From positions 62,001 through 126,000 of the forward strand of contig NZ_JACVAM010000002.1 in the NCBI RefSeq assembly GCF_014851865.1: a stretch of DNA of 64,000 bases, read 5' to 3'. Below are positions 29,429 through 38,641 of this stretch, piece after piece. The position numbers and the translations under genes are program-made. Below the pieces are notes generated by a model, which saw nothing but the letters and a program-made list of their open reading frames with translations, ran no database searches and was not told the DNA's origin. Each line of letters opens with the position of its first letter. Positions within the stretch are counted from its first letter, which is position 1. Origin of the DNA: Pseudomonas sp. PDM16 (GTDB lineage: Bacteria; Pseudomonadota; Gammaproteobacteria; Pseudomonadales; Pseudomonadaceae).

Positions 29429-30127
29429 ATGTCCGCTACTGCCGCTCGCATTCTTGCCATCGAGGACGATCCCGTTCTGGCTTCGCATCTGCACGAGCAT
29501 CTGGGGCGGCGTGGGTTCGACGTGACGTTGCAGCACGATGGCGAGGAAGGCCTCGCACTGGCCTGCGCCGAATCCTTCGATCTGGTGTTGCTGGATATCC
29601 TGTTGCCTGGGCGCAACGGACTGGATGCCCTGGCCGAGCTCCGCCGCAAGCGAGGGGTGCCCGTGATCCTGATGTCGGCGCTCGGTGCCGAGCAGGATCG
29701 TATTGCCGGGTTCAGCCAGGGGGCTGACGACTATCTGCCCAAGCCGTTCGCCATGGCTGAGCTGGAGGTCCGCATCGCCGCCATCCTGCGCCGGGTGGCT
29801 TACGAGCGTCGCCAGCAGGAGCCAGCATCCGCCCAGGCTCTGAGGTTCGACGAGCGCCGGTGCGATGTCTGCCACGAGGACCGTTGGGCGCAGCTGACCA
29901 GCACCGAGTACCGGTTGCTGGAGACCTTTGCCGGCCATGCGGGAGAGGTATTGAGCAAGGCATTTCTCTATCAGCAGGTGCTGCATCGCCCGTTCTCCGC
30001 TCATGACCGGGCCCTGGACATGCACGTGAGCCACATTCGCCGCAAATTGCAGGCTATCGGCTATCAGGCCGGGCGACTGGAGACGGCGTGGGGTAAAGGC
30101 TACCTGTTCCAGGTCGACGAGGACTGA
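29429..30127 (+). CDS. pirR: response regulator, PirR-like (OmpR/PhoB family)
   Basis: 232 residues from MSATAARI. The receiver has acidic pocket residues EDDP and the phospho-Asp in LLDILLPG (about residue 55), a conserved Lys in KPF, and the DNA-binding winged helix with the RLTSTEYRLLETF-type motif. With the next gene it forms a two-component pair; the position downstream of divergent gacS and before a TonB receptor matches pirR of P. aeruginosa. The pair would sense iron-siderophore and switch the receptor. The symbol is inferred from synteny. Confidence 0.8.
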   Translation: MSATAARILAIEDDPVLASHLHEHLGRRGFDVTLQHDGEEGLALACAESFDLVLLDILLPGRNGLDALAELRRKRGVPVILMSALGAEQDRIAGFSQGADDYLPKPFAMAELEVRIAAILRRVAYERRQQEPASAQALRFDERRCDVCHEDRWAQLTSTEYRLLETFAGHAGEVLSKAFLYQQVLHRPFSAHDRALDMHVSHIRRKLQAIGYQAGRLETAWGKGYLFQVDED

Positions 30128-30128
30128 G

Positions 30129-31460
30129 ATGCTCTCTCGCCATTCGCTGTTCTGGAAGCTGACAGGCGCGTTGGCGCTTTTCTGCCTGCTGATGGTCAGC
30201 CTGCACCTCGATCTTGGCAGATGGGTCAATGAGGCAACCTCGCGCCTGCCCGAATCGTCCAAGCAGACGCTGGTCGGTTATGCCCGCGACGCCGAGCTTG
30301 CCTGGCGGATGCGTGGCGCAGAGGGCGCCGATGCGTACCTGCAGGCGTTGCGTGAACGCGAGCAGGTATGGGCCGTGATGGTGGATGAGCATGACCGGTC
30401 GCTGTCGTCTCAGCCGATGAGCGAGGAGGAGCGCAGGCGCCTGGACTTCATCCGCCCATTGGATGGCCTGATGGGCAGGCCCACGGGATGGCCGACGTTC
30501 TATATCCCGTTCGCGGATGGTGAGCATCGTCTGGTGATGGAGTTGCCGCGTGAGCTGAGTCCGAGGAAATATCGCGAGGTGTGGGAGGTCCTGCTGCAAC
30601 GGGTGCTGCCGGGTGCGCTCGCGGTATTGCTCGGCGTGTTGCTGTACCGAGCGCTTATCGCGCCGCTGGGGGCTCTTCATCGCCAGGCCCTGGCGCTCAG
30701 CACCGGTAATCTTGCCGCCAGGGTCGGCGATAGCGTGACCCGCAGGCGTGATGAGCTGGGTGAGCTGGGCCGGGCCTTCGACCACATGGCTGGGCGGCTC
30801 GAACACACGGTGGCCTACCAACGTCAGCTGCTACGCGACCTCTCCCATGAGCTACGCACGCCGTTGTCGCGTCTGCGGGTGGCAGGCGAATGCGCGGGGG
30901 ACTTGGAGCTTCTGCGCGAGCGCCTGGAGCGTGAAGTTCAGTGCATGCAGCGCCTGGTGGACGACACGCTGGAGCTGGTCTGGCTGGACACCGAGCGTCC
31001 TCAGCCTGCGCTCGAGGAAATCGATGTGCCGGCCCTGTGGGGAGTCATCAGCGAGAACGCCTGTTTTGAAAGTGGATGGGCTGTCGAACGGCTGCGTTGC
31101 GAGTTGCCTGTCGACTGCAGGGTGAATGGCCACCTCAATGGGCTGGCGCAGGCCCTGGAGAACATCGTGCGCAACGCCATCCGCCACTCACCTCCGGACG
31201 GTGTGATCCGGCTGAGCGGAGCCCGGGACGGTGCCTTCTGGCAGCTGCATATCGAGGATCAGGGTGGCGGTGTTCCGACAGCACAACTGAAAGCCATTTT
31301 CCGTCCCTTCACTCGCCTCAACGCTTCCCGCCCAGGGGGCGACGGCTTCGGTCTTGGCCTGGCCATCGCGCGGGGAGCCGTGCGCATGCAGGGCGGGTCA
31401 CTATGGGCGGAGAATGGCGGAAGTGGCTTGCGCCTGAATATGCGGCTGCATAGTGTATAG
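30129..31460 (+). CDS. pirS: sensor histidine kinase, PirS-like
   Basis: 443 residues. It has two membrane helices at about 8-26 and 158-176 flanking a short periplasmic domain, a HAMP region, the H-box LLRDLSHELRTPLSRL (His near 240) and the ATP-binding blocks NAIRHSP, DQGGGVP and FGLGLAIARG. It starts 1 nt after pirR, so the two are one transcript. The ligand is not visible; by context it is a ferric siderophore or a related signal. Confidence 0.82.
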   Translation: MLSRHSLFWKLTGALALFCLLMVSLHLDLGRWVNEATSRLPESSKQTLVGYARDAELAWRMRGAEGADAYLQALREREQVWAVMVDEHDRSLSSQPMSEEERRRLDFIRPLDGLMGRPTGWPTFYIPFADGEHRLVMELPRELSPRKYREVWEVLLQRVLPGALAVLLGVLLYRALIAPLGALHRQALALSTGNLAARVGDSVTRRRDELGELGRAFDHMAGRLEHTVAYQRQLLRDLSHELRTPLSRLRVAGECAGDLELLRERLEREVQCMQRLVDDTLELVWLDTERPQPALEEIDVPALWGVISENACFESGWAVERLRCELPVDCRVNGHLNGLAQALENIVRNAIRHSPPDGVIRLSGARDGAFWQLHIEDQGGGVPTAQLKAIFRPFTRLNASRPGGDGFGLGLAIARGAVRMQGGSLWAENGGSGLRLNMRLHSV

Positions 31461-31789
31461 TTTGTAAATTGAATTTACTCTCAAATGTGAATTCATATCA
31501 TTCTTGACCGATCCGCTCAGTGCGTGACGAGTCGCAGCGTTTCTTTCCTCCGCTCGCCCGCCTGTGTGCGTCCCCCCATTGCACAGGAACTTCACCGCAC
31601 TGCCCATCTTTCAATCGAGTGCCGTCCGACGGGTACCGAGTGCCTCGATCTACCTGTTCGTGGTCATGACCCGATGGCGATCGATCTGGCTGAGGATTGA
31701 GCGAGGGCTGCGCGGTTTTTCTTGATGGGCCGGAATAAAGAAACCACTGCCGACACTTGAGTCATCCTGTTTTTCTAGGAGCTATCCGC
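31461..31789. other. 329-bp promoter region of the TonB-dependent receptor gene
   Basis: No gene seen. The first 60 bp are AT-rich and contain a perfect 7-1-7 palindrome, GTAAATTGAATTTAC (31464-31478), directly followed by TCTCAAATGTGA. The latter resembles the TCTCATTTGAGA upstream of pirR, so it may be a shared regulator site. A ribosome site AGGAG precedes the receptor start. Confidence 0.5.
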
Positions 31790-33865
31790 ATGTCACGAAT
31801 CACGCATCAGCCCGCCGCAGGGAAGAAACCTCAGTTCAAGAAGAGCCTGCTGGCAGCTGCAATGGCCTCTCTGGCGTTTCCGGCGCATGCAAGCGAGCAG
31901 CTGGAGCTGAAAGAGGTCGTAGTCACTGCCTCGGGCTTCGAGCAGAGCATCAAGGATGCCCCGGCGGCCATCACCGTCATCAGTGCGGAAGAGCTGAAGA
32001 AGAAGTCCTACACCGATGTCACCGATGCACTGAAGAACGTTGCCGGTGTGCAGATATCCGGTGGCGGTGTCGAGCGCTCCATCATGATTCGCGGCATGAC
32101 TGCCGGCTATACGCTTTTCCTGATCGATGATCGACCAGTGCAGGGCAACGAGTCCTTCGGCTTGAATGGTTCCCAAGCTGGCACACCGATCAATTTCCTA
32201 CCGCCGATCGAGGCCATCGACCGCATCGAAGTGATTCGCGGCCCGGCCTCCTCGCTCTACGGCTCCGATGCCATGGGCGGGGTGATCAATATCATCACCA
32301 AGAAGATCCGGAACGAATGGGCTGGCAGCATCACCACCGAGTACACCATGGCCGACAGCGCCAACAAGGTGAACGAGGATGGCTACCAGACCAGCGCCTA
32401 TCTGAACGCGCCATTGATTGATGACGTGCTGGCGCTGCAGCTGAATGGCTCGTTCCTGCATCAGGACGAGGCCCACTTCGTCGGCGGCAGCGACAGTGCT
32501 GCGGCCGATCCAAAGTTCCGGCGGTCGAATGCCGGCGGCAAGCTGGGCTGGAACATCAACGAGGAAAACCTGGTTACCCTGAGCTACAACGAGGCTCTGC
32601 AGCGCCGCTGGCACAACCCGGGCAAGAGCCTCGACGAGGCCGACGAGGCCAGCTACAACAAGTCCATCCAGAAGACCTACGCCATCACCCACGAGGGGCG
32701 TTATGGCGACTTGTTGCTGGATACCTACCTTAACTACGACACCTCGGAAAACCCAACCCGGGTCAATGAAAACACCGGCAACGGCATCGAATATGGTGTG
32801 CTGACCGCCAACACCCAGGCTACCTACTTCTTCGATTCGCACACCCTGACCGGTGGCCTGACGCACAAGAACGAGAAGCTGGAGGATGGCGCGACCAGTG
32901 GCCTGCGCCCGCCAGTGGTTCCTGTGGCGGATGCAGTCGTCGAGATGGAGCGCTACCAGAACTCCGCCTTCCTGGAGGACAACTGGAGCCTGACCGACGA
33001 TCTGACCCTGACTCTGAGCGGCCGCTACGACGACAACGAGGCCTTCGGCAGCGAGTTCAGTCCCAAGGTCTACGCGGTCTACCACCTGACCGACAACTTC
33101 ACCCTCAAAGGCGGCGTCACCTCGGGCTACAAGGCTCCCAGCCTGCGCCAGAGCGCTACCGATTTTGGCTCCTCGTCCATGGGCGGGGTGATCATCGGTA
33201 ACCCGGATCTGATTCCGGAAACCAGCCTAAACCGCGAGATCGGTATCGGTTACGAGAACTTCGATCTGGGCCTGAGCAGCACCCTGACGGTCTACCAGAC
33301 CGACTACCAGGACAAGATCAACCGCACCGGCCGCGTGTGTGCGCAGAACGTTCCCTGCACCTACAACGGCACCAACTACCCCGCCCACCAGTACGGTTAC
33401 ACCGCCTACGAGAACGTGGACGAGGCGAAGCTCGAAGGCGTCGAGTTCACGCTGGACTACCAGATCCTCGACAACCTGATGTACCGCCACAGCTACACCT
33501 ATACCAGCACTGAGCAGGAGTCGGGCCAGTACAAGGGCGAGCCGCTCAACGATGTGGCCAAGCACATGTTCAACTTCTCTCTGGACTGGCAGGCGACCGA
33601 GAAGATGAACCTGTGGACCCAGGTCAACTATCGCGGAGAAACCTCCGGTCGATGGCAGACGGGTACCAGTGGTTCCAGCACCAACGGCGTGACCTACCCG
33701 TCCTACACCTTCGCCGATGTTGGCGTGGTGTATGCCGCCACCAAAGATCTGAATCTCAAGTTCGGCATCTACAACGTCACCAACAAGGAAGTCACCACCG
33801 ACGATGACTACGCCTACAACCTCGATGGACGGCGCTACATCTTCGGTCTGACCCAGAACTTCTGA
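31790..33865 (+). CDS. TonB-dependent siderophore receptor (catecholate type, PirA-like)
   Basis: 691 residues with a signal peptide ending near AHA-SEQ. The TonB-box-like ELKEVVVTASG is at about residues 36-46; the plug domain has LKNVAGVQISGG and DRIEVIRGPASSLYGSDAMGGVINIITKK; the barrel ends with a C-terminal phenylalanine. It is shorter than P. aeruginosa PirA and nearer in general character to FepA/CirA-type catecholate receptors, so I withhold the symbol. It takes up ferric siderophores across the outer membrane with TonB-ExbB-ExbD energy. It follows the PirRS-like pair. Confidence 0.85.
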   Translation: MSRITHQPAAGKKPQFKKSLLAAAMASLAFPAHASEQLELKEVVVTASGFEQSIKDAPAAITVISAEELKKKSYTDVTDALKNVAGVQISGGGVERSIMIRGMTAGYTLFLIDDRPVQGNESFGLNGSQAGTPINFLPPIEAIDRIEVIRGPASSLYGSDAMGGVINIITKKIRNEWAGSITTEYTMADSANKVNEDGYQTSAYLNAPLIDDVLALQLNGSFLHQDEAHFVGGSDSAAADPKFRRSNAGGKLGWNINEENLVTLSYNEALQRRWHNPGKSLDEADEASYNKSIQKTYAITHEGRYGDLLLDTYLNYDTSENPTRVNENTGNGIEYGVLTANTQATYFFDSHTLTGGLTHKNEKLEDGATSGLRPPVVPVADAVVEMERYQNSAFLEDNWSLTDDLTLTLSGRYDDNEAFGSEFSPKVYAVYHLTDNFTLKGGVTSGYKAPSLRQSATDFGSSSMGGVIIGNPDLIPETSLNREIGIGYENFDLGLSSTLTVYQTDYQDKINRTGRVCAQNVPCTYNGTNYPAHQYGYTAYENVDEAKLEGVEFTLDYQILDNLMYRHSYTYTSTEQESGQYKGEPLNDVAKHMFNFSLDWQATEKMNLWTQVNYRGETSGRWQTGTSGSSTNGVTYPSYTFADVGVVYAATKDLNLKFGIYNVTNKEVTTDDDYAYNLDGRRYIFGLTQNF

Positions 33866-33987
33866 GTGCAGATCGGCGATCTCTCCGTGTGCCACGAGCC
33901 CAGGGCGAGATCGCTGGAGAATCCTGAGGAGCTGCCCGCGGAAACCCGCCTGGCAGCTCTTCGTTTGCGTTTCCAGGAGGTGTGGGC

Positions 33988-35307
33988 ATGTCTAACGAAT
34001 TCGGCTCCCCGCGAATGAAGAGGCAGGATGGTTATGTGGCGGACGTGTCCTATCCGCCGCATTTTCATAAAGAGATGCAGCCCGTGTGGCTGGCCAGTGT
34101 GGCGCACCTGCTGGGTACCGCTGCACCCGATATCACAAGACCATATACCTACTGCGAGCTGGGTTGCGGCCTGGGTATCAATCTGCTGGTGGCGGCGGCC
34201 ACCAATCCACTCGGGCAATTCGTCGGTGTCGATTTCAACGCGCGGCACCTCGCTGTTGCCGAGGAGGCTGCCGGCGCGTTGGGCCTGGGCAATCTGCGTT
34301 TCGTCCATGCCGACTTCGCCCGGTTCGAGCGGGACAACGAGCAGCCTTTCGACTTCATCGCGAGCCATGGTGCGTGGTCGTGGATAGCGCCCGCGCAACA
34401 GCAACATGTTCTGCGACTGGTTGAGCGCTCGCTGAAACCCGGTGGGTTGTTCTACCTGCACTACATGTGTCATCCCGGTGCGACCCAGATGATTCCGGTC
34501 CAGAAGCTGCTGAACGAGCTGGCGCCGCATGTGGCTGGTGATTCGGAGGGGCAGGTTCAAGCCGGCATCGAGCTACTTTGTCGCCTGGATGCGGCCGGCG
34601 TATTCGTTGATCAGCCACGCCTGAGCGCCAGCCTGCGAACCTTGAGACAGGCCAACCCCGCCTATCTGGCTCATCACTTCCTCTCGGATCACTGGGCGCC
34701 TCAGCATTCGGTTGACCTGCATCGTGCGGTGGCACGCGGCGGGGTTGCCTACCTGGGCAGCGCCAATGTCTTCGAGAACCTGGACAGTCTCTCCATCCCC
34801 GGCGCCGCCCAGCCTCTGCTGGCAGGGCTGCCATCCCCGGCGCTACGGGAGGCGGTGAAAGACCTGGCACGCAACCAGCACCAACGGCAGGACCTGTTCC
34901 AGCACTCCCCCGAGGCGCTAGCGGTGCCGGAGCACCGGCGGCGCGTGGGCGCGATGCGCTTCTGTCTCGGTCCACAGGCGCCCGGTACTGGCGGCCTGAG
35001 CTTCGCAACGCCGATCGGGGAGATCCAAGGGCCGGCGGCGATATTCTCGCCCCTGCTGGATCGCCTGGCACAGGCCCCTGCCTCGTTCGACGAGCTGAGC
35101 ACGTTGCCTGCGTTTTTCGACAACCCCGGCTTGCTCTCGCAGTCACTGCAGATGCTCATGTGGCAGGGTTCCGTTCATCCGCTGCGTGACGACGGCCGGG
35201 GCTGCGACGAGTCGGCCGGCCGCCTGCGGGAGTGGTTGGAGCAGCACGGGATACGGCTCGCGGTCATGGCCGAGTGCGGCACGGCTGCCCATACGAACCC
35301 ACTGTAG
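33988..35307 (+). CDS. SAM-dependent methyltransferase with regulatory domain
   Basis: 439 residues from an ATG with AGGAGG 7 nt upstream. Motif I YCELGCGLGINLLVAAA is at about 52-68 and the acidic loop VDFN follows, giving a class I methyltransferase fold; the remaining 200 residues match the methyltransferase-regulatory type seen in Pseudomonas. The substrate is unknown. It sits between a siderophore receptor and an iron-uptake membrane operon, so a link to siderophore handling is possible, but I see no direct evidence. Confidence 0.8.
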   Translation: MSNEFGSPRMKRQDGYVADVSYPPHFHKEMQPVWLASVAHLLGTAAPDITRPYTYCELGCGLGINLLVAAATNPLGQFVGVDFNARHLAVAEEAAGALGLGNLRFVHADFARFERDNEQPFDFIASHGAWSWIAPAQQQHVLRLVERSLKPGGLFYLHYMCHPGATQMIPVQKLLNELAPHVAGDSEGQVQAGIELLCRLDAAGVFVDQPRLSASLRTLRQANPAYLAHHFLSDHWAPQHSVDLHRAVARGGVAYLGSANVFENLDSLSIPGAAQPLLAGLPSPALREAVKDLARNQHQRQDLFQHSPEALAVPEHRRRVGAMRFCLGPQAPGTGGLSFATPIGEIQGPAAIFSPLLDRLAQAPASFDELSTLPAFFDNPGLLSQSLQMLMWQGSVHPLRDDGRGCDESAGRLREWLEQHGIRLAVMAECGTAAHTNPL

Positions 35308-35407
35308 AAATGGGCCTGCGTAACCAGACTCCGATCCTGCCTATGTTCGGCACTCTGCCGCCGTGCTGTGCACTGTGCGGCGGGCGCGACACCCTTGGGA
35401 AAACGCT

Positions 35408-35695
35408 ATGAAATCCTCGCATTTCGCCTGGCCCGTCCTGTCACGGACCCTGGCCGCCATTCTCGGTGGCTACGCCTTTACCTACGCCTTCACCGCGGCA
35501 TTGGCCCGATTGCTGCCGCTGACTCCGAGCGATGCGCTGGTGGTGGCCACGCTGCCTGCCTTCGTCATCTATCCGTTGGCCATTCTCTGGGCCTTCGCCT
35601 GTGACAGCGCCGCGCGCGCCTGGTATGGCGTCGCTTTGGCCGTACCGCTGGCGCTGGTCGGTTTCTGGCCGCAGCTGTCGAGGGCGCTGACATGA
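35408..35695 (+). CDS. DUF3649 small membrane protein (iron-uptake associated)
   Basis: 95 residues with three predicted membrane helices (about 8-32, 38-58 and 63-90). DUF3649 proteins occur directly before PepSY-domain proteins in siderophore loci. The stop overlaps the next start by 4 nt (ATGA). The biochemical role is unknown. Confidence 0.78.
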   Translation: MKSSHFAWPVLSRTLAAILGGYAFTYAFTAALARLLPLTPSDALVVATLPAFVIYPLAILWAFACDSAARAWYGVALAVPLALVGFWPQLSRALT

Positions 35696-37278
35696 GCAAG
35701 CCGCAGACCATCACGCAGAAGCTGTCCTGGCTGCACACCTGGGGCGGGCTGATCTTCGGCTGGCTGCTGTTCGCTATCTTCCTAACCGGGACCCTGGCGG
35801 TGTTCGACAAGGAGATCGACCATTGGATGAAGCCGGAGGTGCCCGCTCACGAGGTCAGCCAACTGGACGCGGCCCAGCGTGCACTGGCCTATCTGCAGGC
35901 CAATCACGCGGGTGCCAGCGCCTGGAACATCGGCCTGCCCAGCGAGCGTTCGCCGGGCCTCACCGTATCTGCTGGCGAGCAGCGTCGCGGCGGCGGTGAA
36001 CAGCTGGACCCGCGCACTGGCGAACGGCTCGACAGTCGTGAAACGGCTGGTGGAGGCTTCTTCTTCCGCTTCCATTTCACCCTCAACCTGCCGCGCACCC
36101 TGGGCATCTGGTTGGTAGGGCTGGCCGCGGTGGCGATGCTGGTGGCGTTGGTCAGCGGTATCGTCATCCACAAGAAGTTCTTCAAGGAGTTCTTCACTTT
36201 CCGACCGGCCAAGGGCCAGCGTTCCTGGCTGGATGCGCACAACGCCAGCGGCGTGCTGCTGCTGCCGTTCCACCTGATGATCACCTATACCGGACTGGTG
36301 ATCTTCTACCTCATCTATATGCCCGCAGCGGTGGATGCCCTGTTCGACGGCAATCGCGAAGCGGCCTTCGGTCGTGGCCCGCAGGGTGGCGAGTCTCGTG
36401 AGGTTCAAGCGCGTGCCGATGGTGGTCAGCGCCAGGGGCGGGGGATCGGCGAGGGGCGTGGCGAGCGAGTGGCGTCCTCTGTCGTATTGACCGATCTGGC
36501 GCCGCTGCTGGCGGAGGCCGAACGAGCGATGGGGCCGTTGTCCGGGCTGTCGATACGCAACCCGGGACGCACCGATGCTCGTATCGAGGTGCGCCCGGTA
36601 CTGGGTAATCGCATCGAGCTGACCAAGGGCCAGAGCATGCAGTTCGACGGCGTCACCGGTCAGGTGCTGCGCGCGCCCAATGTCAGTCGCCCTGTGCAGC
36701 TCACCCAGCGGGTGATGGCCGGGCTGCACTTCGCCCAGTTCGGTGGCTACCCGATGCGCTGGCTGTATTTCGTCTGTGGCCTGGTCAGCAGCGGGATGAT
36801 CGCCACCGGGCTGGTGCTGTTCACCGTCAAGCGCCGCCGCCGCCCGGACGCCGAGGGTGTGCTGGCGGCACGGATGTATGCTGTCGCCGAGCGTGTCAAT
36901 GTCGCCGTGGTGGCGGGCCTGGCCGTGGCTTGTGTCGGCATGCTCTGGGCCAATCGCCTGTTGCCGGTGGACCTGGCTGAACGCGGCGGCTGGGAGGTAC
37001 GGGTGTTCTTCGGTCTGTGGTCGCTGACGCTGGTGCATGCCTGGCTGCGTCCCTGCCTGGCTGCCTGGCGTGAGCAACTGGGCCTGGCGGCAGGGCTGTG
37101 CATCGGCCTGCCACTGCTGGGCATGGTGAGCGGTGGTGATGGGAGCACACGCCTTTTGCTGGAACTGACAACTCTGGCAATAGGCACTGCACTGGCCTGG
37201 ACCTGCTGGCATGTCGGTCGCCCGGCGGAGGTCAAGGCGCCCCGCAGACCCGCTCGTGCGACCGTGGAGGTAGCCTGA
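35692..37278 (+). CDS. PepSY-associated TM-helix protein, putative ferric-siderophore reductase
   Basis: 528 residues. The first helix is at about 17-37, a PepSY-like periplasmic domain follows, and then the family helices at about 140-165, 190-215, 360-390 and others to the end. Histidines in helices (HKKFF, HNASGVLLLPFH, HFAQFGGYP) may bind haem. Homologous FpvG-type proteins in P. aeruginosa reduce ferri-siderophores at the inner membrane. A G/R/Q-rich stretch of about 25 residues near 225-255 is unusual for the family. Overlapped 4 nt by DUF3649 and overlapping DUF3325. Confidence 0.83.
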   Translation: MSKPQTITQKLSWLHTWGGLIFGWLLFAIFLTGTLAVFDKEIDHWMKPEVPAHEVSQLDAAQRALAYLQANHAGASAWNIGLPSERSPGLTVSAGEQRRGGGEQLDPRTGERLDSRETAGGGFFFRFHFTLNLPRTLGIWLVGLAAVAMLVALVSGIVIHKKFFKEFFTFRPAKGQRSWLDAHNASGVLLLPFHLMITYTGLVIFYLIYMPAAVDALFDGNREAAFGRGPQGGESREVQARADGGQRQGRGIGEGRGERVASSVVLTDLAPLLAEAERAMGPLSGLSIRNPGRTDARIEVRPVLGNRIELTKGQSMQFDGVTGQVLRAPNVSRPVQLTQRVMAGLHFAQFGGYPMRWLYFVCGLVSSGMIATGLVLFTVKRRRRPDAEGVLAARMYAVAERVNVAVVAGLAVACVGMLWANRLLPVDLAERGGWEVRVFFGLWSLTLVHAWLRPCLAAWREQLGLAAGLCIGLPLLGMVSGGDGSTRLLLELTTLAIGTALAWTCWHVGRPAEVKAPRRPARATVEVA

Positions 37279-37613
37279 TGCTCAGTGCTTTCTTCGGCGG
37301 CACGCTACTGGCATACGGTGGCATGGTTGCGCTGTATCAGGGATTGGAGCGTCACTACAAGCAGGTCTGGGGCTCTGTACCGAGCGTTGCGCGACGCAGA
37401 TCGCTGCGCGGCCTCGGCTGGCTGGCGCTAGGGCTGAGCTTCGCTACTTGTGTGCTGGGTTGGGGCTGGGCCATGGGGCCGGTGGGCTGGTTCGGCCAGA
37501 TATCTCTGGCAGGTTTCGCCTTGGTCATGCTGCTGCCTTATGCGCCGCGCCTGAGCATCTGGCTGGCGCCGGCTGGTCTGCTCGGCTGGGCCCTGTGCGG
37601 CCTGGTGCTGTAG
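37278..37613 (+). CDS. DUF3325 small membrane protein
   Basis: 111 residues with about four membrane helices. DUF3325 genes are regularly last in DUF3649-PepSY-DUF3325 trios beside siderophore receptors. Its start overlaps the PepSY gene stop by one base. The function is unknown, but the conserved trio suggests a complex in the inner membrane. Confidence 0.78.
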   Translation: MLSAFFGGTLLAYGGMVALYQGLERHYKQVWGSVPSVARRRSLRGLGWLALGLSFATCVLGWGWAMGPVGWFGQISLAGFALVMLLPYAPRLSIWLAPAGLLGWALCGLVL

Positions 37614-37751
37614 TGGATATTCGGGGATGGTGGCGAAGCGAGTTCCTCGTTATAGCCTTCGGCTCTAGAAGCCTAGCGTTCCGCAATATGGCCGCGACGG
37701 GTTTGCCGGTATCATAGGCGCCCCTTCCGAGTCTGGATTGCGAACATCGCC

Positions 37752-38639
37752 ATGACCGTGCAGTACCCTACTATCGCCGACTGCATCGGCAATACCCCGC
37801 TGGTTCGCCTGCAGCGCTTGCCCGGCAACACCTCGAACACTCTGCTGGTGAAACTGGAGGGCAACAATCCGGCCGGTTCGGTGAAGGATCGCCCGGCGCT
37901 GTCGATGATCACTCGCGCCGAGCTGCGCGGCGACATCCAGCCCGGCGACATCCTGATCGAGGCCACCAGTGGCAATACCGGCATCGCTCTGGCGATGGCG
38001 GCGGCGATCAAGGGTTACCAGATGATCCTGATCATGCCGGACAACTCCACCGACGAACGCAAGGCAGCCATGACTGCCTATGGCGCCGAGCTGATCCTGG
38101 TGGACAACATGGAAGTGGCCCGTGACCTGGCCCTGGCCATGCAGGCCGAAGGCAAGGGCAAGGTGCTCGATCAGTTCGCCAATGGCGACAATCCTGAAGC
38201 CCACTATCGCGGCACCGGACCTGAAATCTGGCAGCAGACGGACGGTGGCATCACCCACTTCATCAGCTCCATGGGTACCACCGGTACCATCATGGGCACC
38301 TCTCGCTACCTCAAAGAGCAGAACCCGGCCATCGAGATCATCGGTCTGCAGCCGCAGGATGGCTCGGCCATCCCCGGCATCCGCCGCTGGCCGCAGGAGT
38401 ACCTGCCGAGCATCTACGACTCCAGTCGGGTGGATCGCGTGCTGGACATCACTCAGGCCGAGGCCGAGGAGATGATGCGCCGTATGGCGCGCGAGGAAGG
38501 CATCTTCTGTGGCGTCTCCTCCGGTGGTGCAGTGGCAGCCATGCTCCGGCTGGCCCAGGAAGTGGAGAGCGCCGTGATGGTGGCGATCATCTGCGACCGC
38601 GGTGACCGCTATCTGTCTTCCGGACTGTTCAACCAGTAA
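37752..38639 (+). CDS. cysM: cysteine synthase B
   Basis: 295 residues. The PLP lysine lies in [11 protein letters not shown] (Lys45) and the phosphate loop in EATSGNTG near residue 75. It is a fold-type II enzyme making cysteine from O-acetylserine and sulfide or thiosulfate; length and the CysM-type opening ([21 protein letters not shown]) favour CysM over CysK. It starts the cysM-rlmD-relA-mazG block conserved in pseudomonads. Confidence 0.95.
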   Translation: MTVQYPTIADCIGNTPLVRLQRLPGNTSNTLLVKLEGNNPAGSVKDRPALSMITRAELRGDIQPGDILIEATSGNTGIALAMAAAIKGYQMILIMPDNSTDERKAAMTAYGAELILVDNMEVARDLALAMQAEGKGKVLDQFANGDNPEAHYRGTGPEIWQQTDGGITHFISSMGTTGTIMGTSRYLKEQNPAIEIIGLQPQDGSAIPGIRRWPQEYLPSIYDSSRVDRVLDITQAEAEEMMRRMAREEGIFCGVSSGGAVAAMLRLAQEVESAVMVAIICDRGDRYLSSGLFNQ

Positions 38640-38641
38640 TT

